NCBI GenBank assembly: GCA_963707145.1
Contig: CAVPOQ010000004.1
Coordinates: 248,001-312,000, forward strand
DNA length: 64,000 nucleotides
Direction of reading: 5' to 3'
From: RPQJ01 sp963707145
GTDB taxonomy: Bacteria > Pseudomonadota > Gammaproteobacteria > Steroidobacterales > Steroidobacteraceae
Below the pieces are notes generated by a model. It searched no databases. It worked only from the letters and a program-made list of their open reading frames with translations, and had not been told where the DNA came from. Position numbers and translations under genes: made by a program. The stretch's first letter is position 1; every line of letters starts with the position of its first letter. This document shows, one piece after another, positions 63,019-64,000 of this stretch.

Positions 63019-63312
63019 CTACGACTCGTAGTCGCTGTCGCGCCTTCCGGGCCGCTTGCGCCGCTCCATGCCCTTGCGGGCGAAGACCACCCGCGCGTGC
63101 TCGTCCTGGCGTCGCGGGCCCTGGCGCCGGTCCGCGAAGTGCCGGTAGACGCAGGTGCAGTCCGCAGGGCGGTCGCAGGTCTTGAGCGGCAGCAACGGCG
63201 CCTCGGCCGACAGCAGGCGCAGGTTCTTGAGCAGCCGCGCCGCCTCGCACGCGCCGGCGCCTGCGATGACCTCCACGCAGTGGTACTTCAGCCTTGGCTT
63301 CCCTGGGGTCAT
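63019..63312 (-). CDS. Conserved small cysteine-containing protein
   Basis: The 97-residue product starts at the ATG at 63312 (MTPGKPRLKYHCVEVIAGAG). The sequence AARLLKNLRLLSAEAPLLPL is followed by KTCDRPADCTCVYRHFADRR and a very basic tail. The spaced cysteines and the C-x-C-x-Y-x-H-x-x-D-R-R motif match an orphan family I recall from many Proteobacteria, of unknown function. It may bind a metal. It is the last gene I can support in the window. Confidence 0.7.
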   Translation of the reverse strand: MTPGKPRLKYHCVEVIAGAGACEAARLLKNLRLLSAEAPLLPLKTCDRPADCTCVYRHFADRRQGPRRQDEHARVVFARKGMERRKRPGRRDSDYES

Positions 63313-64000
63313 GGACAGATGCCTCGTCGCCTGTCCTCGCGCGCGCAGTGCCCGTACGGCGTCCTGCGGCCCCACGCAAGGCAGCGGCACGCGGAGTGGA
63401 GTGCTGGTCGTGCTGGTGACGACGCACGGCCTCGCGGCCCTGCTGCAGGCCACGGCCAGCCTGAGGGTGACCGCGGCGGTGCACGAGACGAGCGCCAAGG
63501 CGCGATTCTGGCCTGCATGAAGACTCCCTTCTCCTGCCCGTTACGACCGATGTTCGGCCTCGGTCGCGTGAGCCAAGCTGCCCGGCGTCCGCCGGAGCTT
63601 TCACAGATATCGTCTACTCCGGCGCGTGACGGCGGGCAGTCGGGCTTGCCGAGATGCCCGCGCAGTGCCGCACATGGCGGACTTGGCGACAGCACCGCGC
63701 TATGCCGACCCCGATCGCCACGCGACTTCGTGCCGGGGCGCACTGCTGGGACTTGCGCATCGCAGCGGCACCTGCGAAGTTGATGTTCGCGCGGAAGTGG
63801 TCGGCAAAGACATCCCGGAAAGTCATCGAAGTCATGCAAGGAGCGGGACGCTGAAAATTAGTTCAGTTGCTCCCGTGCCTGGCACGGACTTGCGGCTCGG
63901 TGACCCGATGCCGAAGGGCGAGCGTCGTCGCGCCCGTGAGGACGGAGGGCATGGTCGACATGCAGACTAAATTGCTGGATGGCTGGTCCGGCGACTGCTG
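63313..64000. other. No supported gene
   Basis: Several short open frames exist on both strands, but their Arg/Ala/Pro-rich translations look like non-coding GC-rich sequence. A 13-base CGTGCC-T-GGCACG repeat lies near 63872. I see no RNA gene or clear promoter. Confidence 0.5.

Noticed and set aside
63872..63886. Short inverted repeat CGTGCC-T-GGCACG
   Set aside because: Six-base arms in GC-rich sequence are expected by chance, and no gene or poly-T tract is near.
63626..63970. A 114-codon frame near the right edge
   Set aside because: The translation has no conserved motif, domain or good start context, and it competes with equally open frames on both strands.

Overview
This is a GC-rich chromosomal segment of a gammaproteobacterium. 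The evidence is its conserved housekeeping blocks: rodA-mrdA-mreDCB divergent from gatCAB, hemA-prfA-prmC divergent from a TPR lipoprotein, then lolB-ispE-tRNA-Gln-prs-rplY-pth-ychF. The exact genus cannot be named from the sequence alone. A complete menaquinone operon, exported proteins with PEP-CTERM-type tails and a chromosomal integron suggest a free-living environmental bacterium.

Layout. 1-5.2 kb (minus): the rod-shape cluster rodA (cut by the left edge), mrdA, mreD, mreC, mreB. 5.4-11.1 kb (plus): gatCAB amidotransferase, class I fumarase and the Hsp33 chaperone. 11.1-12.5 kb (minus): an isoprenylcysteine-methyltransferase-like membrane protein and a small kinase-fold protein. 12.6-19.4 kb: a chromosomal integron with intI on the plus strand, an attI-type junction beside it, and ten cassettes on the minus strand, each ending in an attC site. 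No cassette product has a clear function and half are small membrane proteins. 19.4-25.0 kb: an ArsR-type regulator fused to a methyltransferase fold, then metF and metH, with a perfect palindrome in the promoter. 25.1-30.3 kb: long-chain acyl-CoA synthetase, a PEP-CTERM protein, a frame-broken flavin monooxygenase, mtgA and ppiB. 30.6-38.8 kb: menF-D-H-B-A-C-E, mostly with overlapping stop and start codons. 39.0-46.3 kb: a small PhnA-like protein and a six-gene hyfB-C-E-F-G-I block. It resembles group 4 hydrogenase and complex I membrane modules, but the large subunit lacks the cysteines that bind nickel and iron. 46.4-56.8 kb: housekeeping genes. 57.0-62.9 kb: a probable island at the 3' end of tRNA-Met, bounded on the right by a degenerate copy of that tRNA end. 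It holds two PEP-CTERM-type genes, a choice-of-anchor protein and several intact or decayed copies of a small zinc-ribbon gene. 63.0-64.0 kb: one small conserved gene, then nothing convincing.

Six reading-frame breaks occur in four otherwise well-preserved genes: mreC, the monooxygenase (two), hyfB (two) and lolB. Each is explained by one base. Because mreC and lolB are normally required, some or all may be consensus errors in the assembly rather than true pseudogenes. The most interesting parts are the integron array, the catalytic-site-less Hyf-like complex, the tRNA-Met island with its zinc-ribbon relics, and the palindrome-controlled methionine operon.
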